Translations under genes and position numbers: made by a program
Source of the DNA: Azospirillum sp. B21
GTDB taxonomy: Bacteria; Pseudomonadota; Alphaproteobacteria; Azospirillales; Azospirillaceae
Length of the DNA stretch: 64,000 bases
Reading direction: 5' to 3'
Assembly: GCF_008364825.1 (NCBI RefSeq)
Contig: NZ_VTTO01000005.1
Coordinates: 405,632-469,631, forward strand
Part shown: one piece after another, positions 25,952-34,899 of the stretch
Layout: every line of letters begins with the position of its first letter
Numbering within the stretch: position 1 is the stretch's first letter
Notes under the pieces: model-generated
Seen by the model: the letters and a program-made list of their open reading frames with translations, nothing else
Database searches by the model: none
Told to the model about the DNA's origin: nothing

Positions 25952-28900
25952 TGGATACGCTTGAACAGACCGAGCCGGCCCCCGCCGCGATCAAGAACGA
26001 GCCGGGGAGCCCGAAGCGGCCGGTCCATCCGGTGATCCGTCCCGATGCGACGTCGATCATGGACCTGTTCGCGCAAACGGTGGCTGAAATGCCCGCGGCG
26101 GAAGCCTTCGTCGCCACGGACCGTTCCTACAGCTTCGCCGAACTGGCGGATGCCGCCGCCCGCCTCGCGGCGGAGCTGCGCCGGCGCTTCCAGCCGAAGG
26201 ACCGCATCCTGATCTTCGCGGACCGGTCGTTCGACGCGGCCGCGGCGATGTTCGGCGTGCTTGGCGCTGGCATGACCTGCGTGCCGATCCTGAAGGATTT
26301 TCCCGATGACCGCATCCGGCACATCCGGACGGTCGCCAAGGCGGCCGGGGCTGTTTGCGAGCCGTCGGAGCGGGCCCGCGCCGAAGCCATCCTGGACGTT
26401 CCGGTCCTGCCGGTGCTGGGCCATCCGCCGTCGTCGGACAAGGCGCATCCGGGCTCGGGCGAGGATGAAGCCTACATCCTCTTCACCTCCGGCTCGACCG
26501 GGGAGCCCAAGGGCGTGGTCGTCGCCCAGCATTCGGTCGTCAATCTCCTCAGGGCGCTGAAGGAGCGCATCTTCACGCCGGCCGAAGGTCAGCTGCGGCT
26601 GTCCGTCAATGCGCCGCTGGCGTTCGACGCGTCGATGAAGCAGTTCTTCCAGGCCGCGCTCGGGCGCACCCTGGTTCCCGTCCCGGCCGATGTCCGCGCC
26701 GATCCGGAAGCCCTGATCGACTTCGTGGCGGACCGCCGGCTGTGGGCGCTGGACGTCACGCCGACGATCCTGAAGGCCATGATCGCGGCGGGCTTCGGCA
26801 GCCGTCCCGAGATGTTGCCCAAGGCCATCCTGGTCGGCGGCGAGGCCATGGACCAGGCCCTTTGGGACGAGGTCCGGCAGTGGACGTCCTGCGACGTCTG
26901 GAACGTCTATGGACCGACCGAAGCCACCGTGAACACGCTGGTGGCGCGGGTGAAGGACTTCGCGCGCCCCACGCTGGGCTATCCGCTGACCGGCGTTTCG
27001 GTGGCGTGCGTCGACCCCGACGGCTTCGAGCTGCCGGTCGGCGCCGACGGGGAACTCCAGATCGGCGGCGCGGGCGTGGCCATCGGCTACATCGGGGCAT
27101 CCGCGGACGAAAACGCGAAGTTCTCGACCGCCGCGAACGGCGCCAGATGCTACGACAGTGGCGATTTCGTCCGCCGTCTGCCGGATGGCAGCTTCGAGTT
27201 CCTCGGGCGCCGCGACGACCAGGTGAAGGTCGCCGGGCAAAGGCTGGAGCTGGGTGAAATCGAGGCCTGCATCAAGCGCCTGCCCGGCGTCCGGAACGCC
27301 GCCGTCCTGATCGACAAGAGCGTCGAGGGAGACCCGCGGATCGTGGCGGGCGTGGTGGCGGACCGTCTGCCGTCCTTCACCGAGACCAAGGACGAGTTGG
27401 TGGTCGAAGTCCCGACCGGGCATCGGATATCCAGCATCAACGTCAACGAGACCACCTATCAGTTCAAGGAGATCTTCGAGGACCGCATCTACGTCGATGA
27501 GGACATCGTCTATCCCGAGGACGCCGTCGTCGTGGACGTCGGCGCGAACATCGGCCTGTTCAGCCTGTTCGTGTCCACATACATCCCGAAAGCCAAGGTC
27601 TATGCGTTCGAGCCTCTGACGCCCATCCGCCGGCGGCTGGAGCTGAACATGGGCCGCTATGCTTCCAATGTGTCGATCTTTCCGTACGGACTGTCCGACT
27701 CCGAACGGGAAGAGACCTTCACCTACTATCCCGGCTATTCGATGATGTCGAGCCAGCAGGCCTATGCGGATGCATCGGGCGAGCGGAACGTCATCAAGAG
27801 CTACCTGACGAAAGCCGCGGAGAGCGGCGACCAGTCGGCAGCGCTTCTGGTCGACAACCTCGACGAGGTTCTGGAGGGGCGATTCGACGCGGAATATCAC
27901 CCCTGCCGCCTGCGCCGTCTCTCGGACGTGATCGACGAGGCGGGCATCGAGCGCATCGACGTCCTGAAGATCGACGTGCAGCGCGCGGAGCTGGACGTTC
28001 TGCGCGGCATCGAACCGCGCCATTTCGGGATGATCAACGCCATCTCGATGGAACTGCACGACGACCCGGACGGGATGACCGGCGGGCGGCGGGCGGAAAT
28101 CACCGCGCTGCTGGAACAGGCCGGCTTCGTCGTCAAGGCGCAGCAGGATCCGTTCCTCGTCGGAACGGACCGATGGAACCTGATCGCGTTCCGCGAGGAT
28201 GCGCGCGGCGGAACCCAGGTCCGCACGGTGCGCTTCCCGAAGGGAACGACCGTTCCGCGCCGTGAAATCACCGAGGCGACCATCCTTTCGGCGCTGCGCA
28301 CCACGCTGCCCGCTTACATGCTCCCGCGGACGATGAAGATCCTGTCGGACCTTCCCAGAACTCCGCAAGGGAAGCTGGACAAGCGGCGTCTGCTTCAACT
28401 GATCGATGCTCAAGACACGGGCGACACCATGACCTCAACACTTGTCAAAACGGAAACCGAGACCACCGCGCCGCGCGCCGAACCGAAGCCGGACACCGCC
28501 GCGCAGGCCGAGACGCTGCTGACGATCTGGCGGGAGGTGCTGCGCAAGCCCGACCTGACCGCGGACGACGACTTCTTCAACAACGGCGGGGACTCGATCC
28601 GCGCCATCCTGATGCAGTCCAAGGCGCGCGCGGCGGGCATTGCCATCAGCCTGAAGGACCTGCACGCCAAGCCGACCATCGCGGGCCTGCTGCCGCACGA
28701 GGCTTCAGCTTCCGCGGCACCCGCTCCGGCCACCCCCGCCCCGGTGGTCTCCGTTCCGCCCGCCGGGTCGAAGGTGGACACCGCCGCGCAGGCGGAACAG
28801 CTCCTGGCGATCTGGCGGGAAGTGCTGCGCAAGCCCGACCTGACCGTGGACGACGACTTCTTCAACAATGGCGGGGACTCGATCCGTGCCATCCTGATGC

Positions 28901-31542
28901 AGTCCAAGGCCCGTGCGGCGGGCATCGCCATCAGCCTGAAGGATCTGCACGCCAAACCGACGGTCGCCGGCCTGCTGCCGCACCAGGCTCCCGCCACTCC
29001 ACGTGCCGAACCGAAGATGGACACCGCCGCGCAGGCGGAAACGCTGCTGACGCTCTGGCGGGAGGTGCTGCGCAAGCCCGACCTGACCGCGGACGACGAC
29101 TTCTTCAACAACGGCGGCGATTCCATCCGCGCCATCCTGATGCAGTCCAAGGCGCGCGCGGCGGGCATTACGATCAGCCTGAAGGATCTGCACGCCAATC
29201 CGACCGTCGCCGGCCTGTTGCCGCACGGGACCGATGCCCCGGCGAAGGCCGCGGGCGATGCCGGCGGGACCATCGCGATCCCGGCGAGCCGGCAGGACGT
29301 CCGCCGCTGGCCCGCGACCAGCATGCAGCGCCTGAAGCTGCTCGCCTCGATGACGCGGGACGACGCCCAGGTCTTCCACAACGCGACCATCACGCCGGTT
29401 CTGCTTCCCTTCGACGCGGAAAAGTTTCGGCGTGCCCTGCACGCCATCCGCGTGGCTCACCCCGTGCTCACCGCCCGGGTGGAGTTCGAGGACGACGGCG
29501 TTTCCTTCGTGTTCGAGCCGCGCTCGGTCAACGGCGACCATGGCTATGAGAACCTGACCGCACTTTCGCACGCCGAGCAGGAAGCGCTGATCACCGACCG
29601 CGTGTTCAGCGAGCGTGCGAGCCGGTTCGATCTCCTGAAGGGAGGGCTCGTGCGCTTCGGGGTCTTCGAACGGTCGCCGCAGGTCTTCGAGATCCTGGTG
29701 GCCGAGCACCATGCCGCGCTCGACGGGTACAGCCTCAACGCGATCATCCGCGAACTCGTGGAGCGCTATTGCGACATCGCCGTCGAAACCACCGACGATC
29801 TGACGGTCTTCGCGGCGGTGACGGCCAACGAGAACGAGGCCGACGGCAGCCACGAGACGCGCGCCTTCTGGGAGACGCGCTTTGCCGAGGTCGCCGCGCC
29901 GAAGCCCTTCGCGCGCCCGCGCCGGCGTTCGCAGCCGGCCCGGATGAAGCAGGTCAATGTCCTGAGTTCCGACGAGTTTTTCCCGGTCCTCCACGCCTGC
30001 TCGCGGCGGGCCGGGCTTTCGACCAAGGGCATCCTGTTCGCCCTGCACGTCGAAGCCCTGCGCGAGGCGTTCGGGGACAAGCCGTCCCAGATCGGCGTGG
30101 TGTATTCGCTTCGCCCGGAGGTCGAGGGCTCCCTGGCCGCGATTGGCAATTTCCTGAACGTGCTGCCGGTTCCCACGACGCAGCGAAACGACCTGCTGAC
30201 GGAAGCGCGGAGCTTCGACCAGTTCGACCGGGCCGTGTTCCCGCACAAGGCCGTTTCGCATGACCGCCTGTCGGGTTGGCTCGGTGTCCGCGCCGAGATC
30301 GGCACCGTCTTCAACTTCATCCAGTTCGCCGAGCCGGACCGGAAGAAGGGCGACAAGCACGAGACGGAACGCCGCTTCTTCGCCGTCGATGCGATGATGC
30401 CCCTGTCGGTCGATTGGGACCTCTCGGCCGACCGCCTCAACCTCGGCTTCCAATATGACGCGGAACGGCTGGACGAGAGCCTCGCGCAGAAGCTCAAGGC
30501 CAGCTTCGAGCGGTCCGTCGCGCGGTTCATGCAGGCCGAGACGGGGCAGCAGGGCCGATTCTCCGGCGATGGGACCCGCGAAGCGGTTCTCGGCATTATC
30601 GCCAAGGGCCTGCCCTACGCGCCCACGGACGGCGAACTTCTGGCGGACCTCGGCTTGCATTCGCTTCAGATGGTGCGGGTCGCGCGCCAGATCATGGATG
30701 CGTTCGCGACGACCTTCACCCTGGCGGATTTCCTCAAGCTGGAGACCGTCGGGGACGTGGTCGCGTTCTGCCGGGGCTTCGACAAGGCCGTCCAGGCGGT
30801 CTTCGTCGAACTGACGCCCCCGCAACCCCGCGGCGTGAAGGCGCGGCTGATCGGCTTCCCGCAGGTCGGCGTCGCCCCGTCGGTTCTGGACCCGTGGTGC
30901 GATCGGGTGCCGGATGGCGTCAGCATCCACGCGTACCGGTATCCGGATTTCAACGCCTCCGATTTTTCGGCCGTCTCCTTCGACCGCTTCGTCGGCGCAA
31001 TGGTCAAGGCCCTTGCGCCGCTGGCGGGGCCGCCGATGGTCTTCGTGGGCAGCTGCTTCGGCTCGATCCTGGCCTACGAGGTGGCCCGCCGCATGACGGA
31101 ACAGCCGGTCGGACTGGTCGTGATCGGCTCCGGCGCGCCGACCGTCGGCGCTCCGCCTCCAAACTATCACCTGTTGTCCGACGGCGAACTGAAGAACGAG
31201 CTGATCCGCATGAAGAGCATGCCGGAACAGTTCCTGGGCGACGACGATCTGCTCGCCCAGGTGTTCGTCAAGCTGCGCGGCATGTCGAAGCTGGCGGCCA
31301 GCTACCGGCCGGACCCCAAGCCCCTGCGCCGGTGCGAACTGACCTCGATCTGGCCGCGCTACGACGTCTCCTGCGGGCGGCAGGACATGATCGCCTGGAG
31401 CAACCTGACGGACGGCCGCTTCACCTTCGCGGAGATCGAAGGGGAGCATGCCGTGATCATGGAGAACCCGCTCGCCGTGTATGAGCTTTCCGGCCTGCAC
31501 GGCTTGCTGCGGGACCTGGTGTCCGCCAAGGCGGTGGCATAG
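25951..31542 (+). CDS. Nonribosomal peptide synthetase A(FkbM-MT)-T-T-T-C-T-TE
   Basis: 1863 residues; ATG preceded by AGGAG. Domains by residue: adenylation from about 20 (A3 'YILFTSGSTGEPKGVVV' at 175, A5 'VYGPTEATVN', A8 'GRRDDQVKVAGQRLELGEI'), interrupted at about 480-765 by an FkbM-type methyltransferase ('VVVDVGANIGLFSLFVS', 'KVYAFEP'), then A10 'PQGKLDKRR' near 807. Three almost identical carrier domains follow with phosphopantetheine serines S882, S977 and S1058 (GGDSIRAI). The condensation domain spans about 1113-1527 with HHAALDG (H1253/H1254, D1258). A fourth carrier has S1571 (GLHSLQM). The thioesterase (about 1630-1863) has GSCFG with C1702 in the nucleophile place and H1833. It should build a dipeptide-scale product with the free A domain. 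Confidence 0.94.
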   Translation: MDTLEQTEPAPAAIKNEPGSPKRPVHPVIRPDATSIMDLFAQTVAEMPAAEAFVATDRSYSFAELADAAARLAAELRRRFQPKDRILIFADRSFDAAAAMFGVLGAGMTCVPILKDFPDDRIRHIRTVAKAAGAVCEPSERARAEAILDVPVLPVLGHPPSSDKAHPGSGEDEAYILFTSGSTGEPKGVVVAQHSVVNLLRALKERIFTPAEGQLRLSVNAPLAFDASMKQFFQAALGRTLVPVPADVRADPEALIDFVADRRLWALDVTPTILKAMIAAGFGSRPEMLPKAILVGGEAMDQALWDEVRQWTSCDVWNVYGPTEATVNTLVARVKDFARPTLGYPLTGVSVACVDPDGFELPVGADGELQIGGAGVAIGYIGASADENAKFSTAANGARCYDSGDFVRRLPDGSFEFLGRRDDQVKVAGQRLELGEIEACIKRLPGVRNAAVLIDKSVEGDPRIVAGVVADRLPSFTETKDELVVEVPTGHRISSINVNETTYQFKEIFEDRIYVDEDIVYPEDAVVVDVGANIGLFSLFVSTYIPKAKVYAFEPLTPIRRRLELNMGRYASNVSIFPYGLSDSEREETFTYYPGYSMMSSQQAYADASGERNVIKSYLTKAAESGDQSAALLVDNLDEVLEGRFDAEYHPCRLRRLSDVIDEAGIERIDVLKIDVQRAELDVLRGIEPRHFGMINAISMELHDDPDGMTGGRRAEITALLEQAGFVVKAQQDPFLVGTDRWNLIAFREDARGGTQVRTVRFPKGTTVPRREITEATILSALRTTLPAYMLPRTMKILSDLPRTPQGKLDKRRLLQLIDAQDTGDTMTSTLVKTETETTAPRAEPKPDTAAQAETLLTIWREVLRKPDLTADDDFFNNGGDSIRAILMQSKARAAGIAISLKDLHAKPTIAGLLPHEASASAAPAPATPAPVVSVPPAGSKVDTAAQAEQLLAIWREVLRKPDLTVDDDFFNNGGDSIRAILMQSKARAAGIAISLKDLHAKPTVAGLLPHQAPATPRAEPKMDTAAQAETLLTLWREVLRKPDLTADDDFFNNGGDSIRAILMQSKARAAGITISLKDLHANPTVAGLLPHGTDAPAKAAGDAGGTIAIPASRQDVRRWPATSMQRLKLLASMTRDDAQVFHNATITPVLLPFDAEKFRRALHAIRVAHPVLTARVEFEDDGVSFVFEPRSVNGDHGYENLTALSHAEQEALITDRVFSERASRFDLLKGGLVRFGVFERSPQVFEILVAEHHAALDGYSLNAIIRELVERYCDIAVETTDDLTVFAAVTANENEADGSHETRAFWETRFAEVAAPKPFARPRRRSQPARMKQVNVLSSDEFFPVLHACSRRAGLSTKGILFALHVEALREAFGDKPSQIGVVYSLRPEVEGSLAAIGNFLNVLPVPTTQRNDLLTEARSFDQFDRAVFPHKAVSHDRLSGWLGVRAEIGTVFNFIQFAEPDRKKGDKHETERRFFAVDAMMPLSVDWDLSADRLNLGFQYDAERLDESLAQKLKASFERSVARFMQAETGQQGRFSGDGTREAVLGIIAKGLPYAPTDGELLADLGLHSLQMVRVARQIMDAFATTFTLADFLKLETVGDVVAFCRGFDKAVQAVFVELTPPQPRGVKARLIGFPQVGVAPSVLDPWCDRVPDGVSIHAYRYPDFNASDFSAVSFDRFVGAMVKALAPLAGPPMVFVGSCFGSILAYEVARRMTEQPVGLVVIGSGAPTVGAPPPNYHLLSDGELKNELIRMKSMPEQFLGDDDLLAQVFVKLRGMSKLAASYRPDPKPLRRCELTSIWPRYDVSCGRQDMIAWSNLTDGRFTFAEIEGEHAVIMENPLAVYELSGLHGLLRDLVSAKAVA

Positions 31543-31692
31543 CCGGACCGAGCACATCCCGACCGCCGTGAGACGAACTGTCACATGGCGGCCGGGTGTG
31601 TCGGCAGATGATTTTTACAACCTCTGCTCACTATCGGCGTCGCCCGGAATTCTCATTCCATCGCCGCAACCACACATGTCGGAGGACAAATC

Positions 31693-31935
31693 ATGCCCGT
31701 GATCGTTTTTGAATCCGGAGCGCTGACGAAAGAGGTCAAGGCCGAGCTGATCCAGCAGCTGACGGACATTTCCGTGAAGATCACCGGAATTCCGAAGGAG
31801 CTTTTCCTGGTGTCGATCCACGAACTGCCGGACGAGGACATCGCGGTGGGGGGCGTCACCGTCAAGGAACTGAAGCAGCGCTTGGCCGAGCAGCGCGCGC
31901 GGAACGAGGGCGCCGGGACGGTCTCGGAGGGCTGA
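31693..31935 (+). CDS. 4-oxalocrotonate tautomerase-family protein
   Basis: 80 residues. It begins MPVIVFESGALTKE, giving the N-terminal Pro that is the catalytic base after Met removal, and has the helix 'VKAELIQQLTDISVKITG' and strand 'LFLVSIHELPDEDIAVGG' of the 4-OT fold. GGAGG precedes the ATG by eight bases. In natural-product clusters such small tautomerases isomerise keto/enol intermediates or have been co-opted for cyclisation; here it lies 150 bases after the NRPS gene and before the formyltransferase, so a tailoring role is likely but unproven. Confidence 0.82.
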   Translation: MPVIVFESGALTKEVKAELIQQLTDISVKITGIPKELFLVSIHELPDEDIAVGGVTVKELKQRLAEQRARNEGAGTVSEG

Positions 31936-32088
31936 TCCGGCGGCCCCGACCGGAAGAGGCTTGTCGAAGCTGAAGGGCCGGAACGCGCATCGCCCATCTG
32001 AATGGATGTCCTCCGGCCCCGCACTCCCCCACGGCCCGACAGCCCGATTCTGCTGCGATTTCAAGACCCTAAAACGATCGGCGTCCGA

Positions 32089-32700
32089 ATGAAGATCCTA
32101 GTGCTCAGCCAATTCTCCGATATCATCGAGAACGAGATACCGAAGCGCGACCTGGAGATCGTCTACCACCGCGACGTTCGGACCTTCGACATTTATAAGT
32201 TCCATGCCGAATACCCTTTCGATTTGCTCATTTGCTTCGGGTATCTCCGCGTCCTGCCGGTCGCCGACCCGCATTTCGGCAAGGTTCGCTTCGTCAATCT
32301 GCACACCAGCCTGCTGCCCTACGGGCGCGGTTTGAATCCGAACTTCTCCAGCTGGCTGAACGGCGAGCCCCATGGGGTGACCATTCACGAAATGGACGGC
32401 AGCTACGATACCGGCCGGATCATCTGTCAGAAGAGCCTGAGCTTCGACATCGAACGCGAGACGCTAAGGTCCACCTATTACAAGAAGATTCTGTCCGCCA
32501 TCGAGCTTCTGGCCGAAAAATGGGATGACATCATCGCCGGCAACTATGTAACGACGGCCCAACCGGACGGCCCCGGCTCGCTGATGACGCTGCAGAAGCT
32601 GCGCTCCTACGCCCACGTCCTGGACGCCTACAACGACCAGCCGTTGATCGACTTCCTGAAGGCGGTCGAGGACGGGCGGATCGTGCCGGAGAAGGCCTAG
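32089..32700 (+). CDS. Formyltransferase family protein
   Basis: 203 residues from the ATG at 32089; the open frame 29 codons upstream is proline-rich noise. The formyltransferase core is plain: 'FDLLICFGYLRVLP', 'VRFVNLHTSLLPYGRGLNPN' (Asn-x-His) and 'GVTIHEMDGSYDTGRIICQK' (Asp-x-G-x-I), which is the N10-formyltetrahydrofolate N-terminal domain fold used by PurN, Fmt and siderophore or sugar formylases. It is close to the bare domain in length, without a methionyl-tRNA-binding extension. Within an NRPS cluster it probably formylates an amino group of the peptide or a building block. No N-hydroxylase of the ornithine type is present. Confidence 0.85.
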   Translation: MKILVLSQFSDIIENEIPKRDLEIVYHRDVRTFDIYKFHAEYPFDLLICFGYLRVLPVADPHFGKVRFVNLHTSLLPYGRGLNPNFSSWLNGEPHGVTIHEMDGSYDTGRIICQKSLSFDIERETLRSTYYKKILSAIELLAEKWDDIIAGNYVTTAQPDGPGSLMTLQKLRSYAHVLDAYNDQPLIDFLKAVEDGRIVPEKA

Positions 32701-32715
32701 CCCGGAAGCCTCGGC

Positions 32716-33393
32716 ATGATCCGGCTTTGCGAGATGCGCCTCGATATCGACGCGCCCGGAGGACCACTGGCCTTCGTGACGGGAGAGTACCGCGTGCCGG
32801 ACGGGGCGGTCTTCGCCCAAGGCGACATCACGTTGCCGGAGGCGCTGCGCAGGGCCGTGCCGAAGCGCCAGATAGAGTTCCTGGCCGGACGGACCTGCGC
32901 CGCACGGGCCCTGGGACTTCTCGGCCTCGCGCCCGCTCCGCTGCCGGTCGGCGAGGGGGGAGCGCCGCTTTGGCCCGGGGACGCGGTGGGCAGCATCTCT
33001 CATTCGCAGGGCATGGTCGTGTGCATGGCCGGGCTGCGCCCCGGCTATCTGGGCCTGGGGATCGACATCGAGCATGTGGTCTCCAGCGACGACGCGACGG
33101 CGTTGGCGCCGGACATCGCGACGGAGCGCGAATTCGCCGTGCTGGCGCCGTTCCACGAACGCCGCATGGCGTTCACCGTTCTCTTCTCCGCCAAAGAGGC
33201 CGTCTACAAGGCGATCCACAGCCGCGTGCGACGCATCGTGGAATTCAACGAGGTCACCTGCACCGAGGCATCCGCAACTGCGCTGAGTTTCAGGCTGCGC
33301 CCGAAGCTGGCCGGAGAGGCCGGCTTGTCCGGAGAGGTCGGCGTCCTGGTGAAGACGTCGGAACGCCATTGCGTGACGCAGTGCCGGCTGTGA
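32716..33393 (+). CDS. 4'-phosphopantetheinyl transferase (EntD/Sfp superfamily)
   Basis: 225 residues. The magnesium and coenzyme A motifs are visible: 'VGSISHSQGMVVCMAG', 'YLGLGIDIEHV' (GxDxE) and 'FTVLFSAKEAVYKAIH' (F/W-SxKEAxYK). It transfers phosphopantetheine from CoA to the serines of the four T domains of the NRPS in the same cluster. The N-terminal half resembles EntD-like enzymes ('LPEALRRAVPKRQIEFLAGR'). It starts 15 bases after the formyltransferase stop and is the last gene of the cluster; the next gene reads the opposite way. Confidence 0.93.
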   Translation: MIRLCEMRLDIDAPGGPLAFVTGEYRVPDGAVFAQGDITLPEALRRAVPKRQIEFLAGRTCAARALGLLGLAPAPLPVGEGGAPLWPGDAVGSISHSQGMVVCMAGLRPGYLGLGIDIEHVVSSDDATALAPDIATEREFAVLAPFHERRMAFTVLFSAKEAVYKAIHSRVRRIVEFNEVTCTEASATALSFRLRPKLAGEAGLSGEVGVLVKTSERHCVTQCRL

Positions 33394-33416
33394 CGACGCG
33401 GCCCGGCAACCCGCCC

Positions 33417-34799
33417 TCACACGGCGACCGAGCGCTCCTCCCCCTCGTCCGCCCTGCTGTCGAGCAGGTTGCGGAGGGTGGTCAGCGCGCGGGTCAGGTC
33501 GGCGCGCGACGGTCCGCCGAGGCACAGGCGCAGGCCGGAGTCGCCGACGTCCGGGTCCGGCATCACCGCGGTGGGCGGGGTCAGAATGACGCCCGCCGTC
33601 GCCGCGCGGCGGGCCGTCCGCTCGGCGGCGAGGAGAGGCATGGGCAGCCAGGCGTGGAAGCCGGCGTGGTCGCACGGCACGCGCAGTTCGGGCAGCGTCT
33701 CGCGGGCCAACGCCATGCGCCACGCGGCCTCCATGCGGATGGACGTGCCGATGGAGACCACCGTGCCATCGACGACCCAGCGCTCCAGAATGGCGCAGGA
33801 GATCGGCGATGCCATGGAGCAGGTGGCCTGGAGTCCGGCGCGGGCCGCGTTGAGGTACGCCGGCGGCACGGCCAGCAGGCCGAGACGCAGTCCGGGGCTC
33901 AGCGTCTTGGAAAGGCCATTCACATAGAATGTCCGCTCCGGCATGAGCTCGGCGAGCGTCGGGAGGCCGCGCGGCGCGAACAGCGAATAGATATCGTCTT
34001 CGACGACGAGCACGTCGTGCGCCCGGCAGACCCGTACAATGTCGTCGCGCCGGGCGGCTGCCATGCTGGCGCCTGTCGGGTTGTGCAAGGACGGCGTCAC
34101 GTAGACGGCGCGCCGGCCGGCGGCGCGGGCCGTGGCGGCGAGGGCCGCGTCGAGCGCATCGGCGCGCAGGCCCTCGCCATCGAGAGCGACCGGCGTCATG
34201 GCGATCCCGACATGCCGGGCGAGCGAGATCGCACCTGGATAGGTCACCGCTTCGGTGAACAGCCGGCCGCCCGTCCCAAGTGCGACGGCGAAGGCGACGG
34301 CCAGGGCATGCTGCGCACCGTTGGTGATGAGCAGCCGGTCGGGCGGAACCTCCATCCGATGACCGGAAAGCCAGCGCGCCATGGTGCGGCGATGCGCGAG
34401 GCTGCCCATGGGCGGGTGATAGCTGCCGAAGGTCGCCGCATCCATTTCGCGGGCAAGCGCCTGAAAGGTGGCGGCGAGCAACCGGTCGGCGAGCATTTGC
34501 GGCGGCGTGTTGACGGACATGTCCACGACGTTCGGCGCCGCGCCGGTGCCGCCGGCAACGAACATGCCCCGCCCGCGCTCGCTCTTCACCAGTCCGCGGC
34601 GCTCCAGCACGGCATAGGCGCGGGTCACGGTTACCAGCCCGATTCGCAAGCGGTAGGCAAGATCGCGATGCGACGGCAGGCGCGCTCCGGCCGGCACGAC
34701 GCCTTGGACGATGTCGTCGGCCAGGGCCGCCGCCAACCGTTCATGGATCGGGCCGGGGACATCGGCCATTCGCGCCGACCAAGGCGAGGCAAGACGCAT
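33417..34799 (-). CDS. MocR/PdxR-type regulator (GntR HTH fused to aminotransferase)
   Basis: 460 residues. The N-terminal GntR winged helix reads 'IHERLAAALADDIVQGVVPA', GARLPSHRDLAYRLRIG and 'VTRAYAVLERRGLVKSERGR'. The rest is a fold-type I aminotransferase domain with 'VVEDDIYSLFAPRG' (PLP-ring Asp/Tyr) and the PLP lysine in 'YVNGLSKTLSPGLRLG'. MocR proteins sense an amino compound or PLP. It is divergent from a LysE exporter gene, and repeated motifs lie between the two starts, the common arrangement in which MocR controls its neighbour. Confidence 0.92.
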   Translation of the reverse strand: MRLASPWSARMADVPGPIHERLAAALADDIVQGVVPAGARLPSHRDLAYRLRIGLVTVTRAYAVLERRGLVKSERGRGMFVAGGTGAAPNVVDMSVNTPPQMLADRLLAATFQALAREMDAATFGSYHPPMGSLAHRRTMARWLSGHRMEVPPDRLLITNGAQHALAVAFAVALGTGGRLFTEAVTYPGAISLARHVGIAMTPVALDGEGLRADALDAALAATARAAGRRAVYVTPSLHNPTGASMAAARRDDIVRVCRAHDVLVVEDDIYSLFAPRGLPTLAELMPERTFYVNGLSKTLSPGLRLGLLAVPPAYLNAARAGLQATCSMASPISCAILERWVVDGTVVSIGTSIRMEAAWRMALARETLPELRVPCDHAGFHAWLPMPLLAAERTARRAATAGVILTPPTAVMPDPDVGDSGLRLCLGGPSRADLTRALTTLRNLLDSRADEGEERSVAV

Positions 34800-34805
34800 C
34801 GCAAC

Positions 34806-34866
34806 ACCCTAATAGTGTCATATGACGCAATAACGTTATGCCCAAGAGTGTCATGGTTTTAGGGTC
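34806..34866. promoter_or_regulatory. Operator region between MocR gene and lysE-type gene
   Basis: AGTGTCAT occurs twice as a direct repeat, 34814-34821 and 34847-34854, with starts 33 bases (three helical turns) apart. An outer ACCCTAA...TTAGGGT inverted pair frames them. Direct repeats in the divergent promoter region are characteristic of MocR binding sites. Confidence 0.55.
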
Positions 34867-34899
34867 ACCGCAATGCAGTCGTTCCTTGAGGACGCTTCG

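Noticed and set aside
28705..31584. A 959-codon minus-strand frame opposite the NRPS, and one at 25804-28413
   Set aside because: The repeated motifs in it are the reverse complement of the three carrier domains; no domain of its own is seen.
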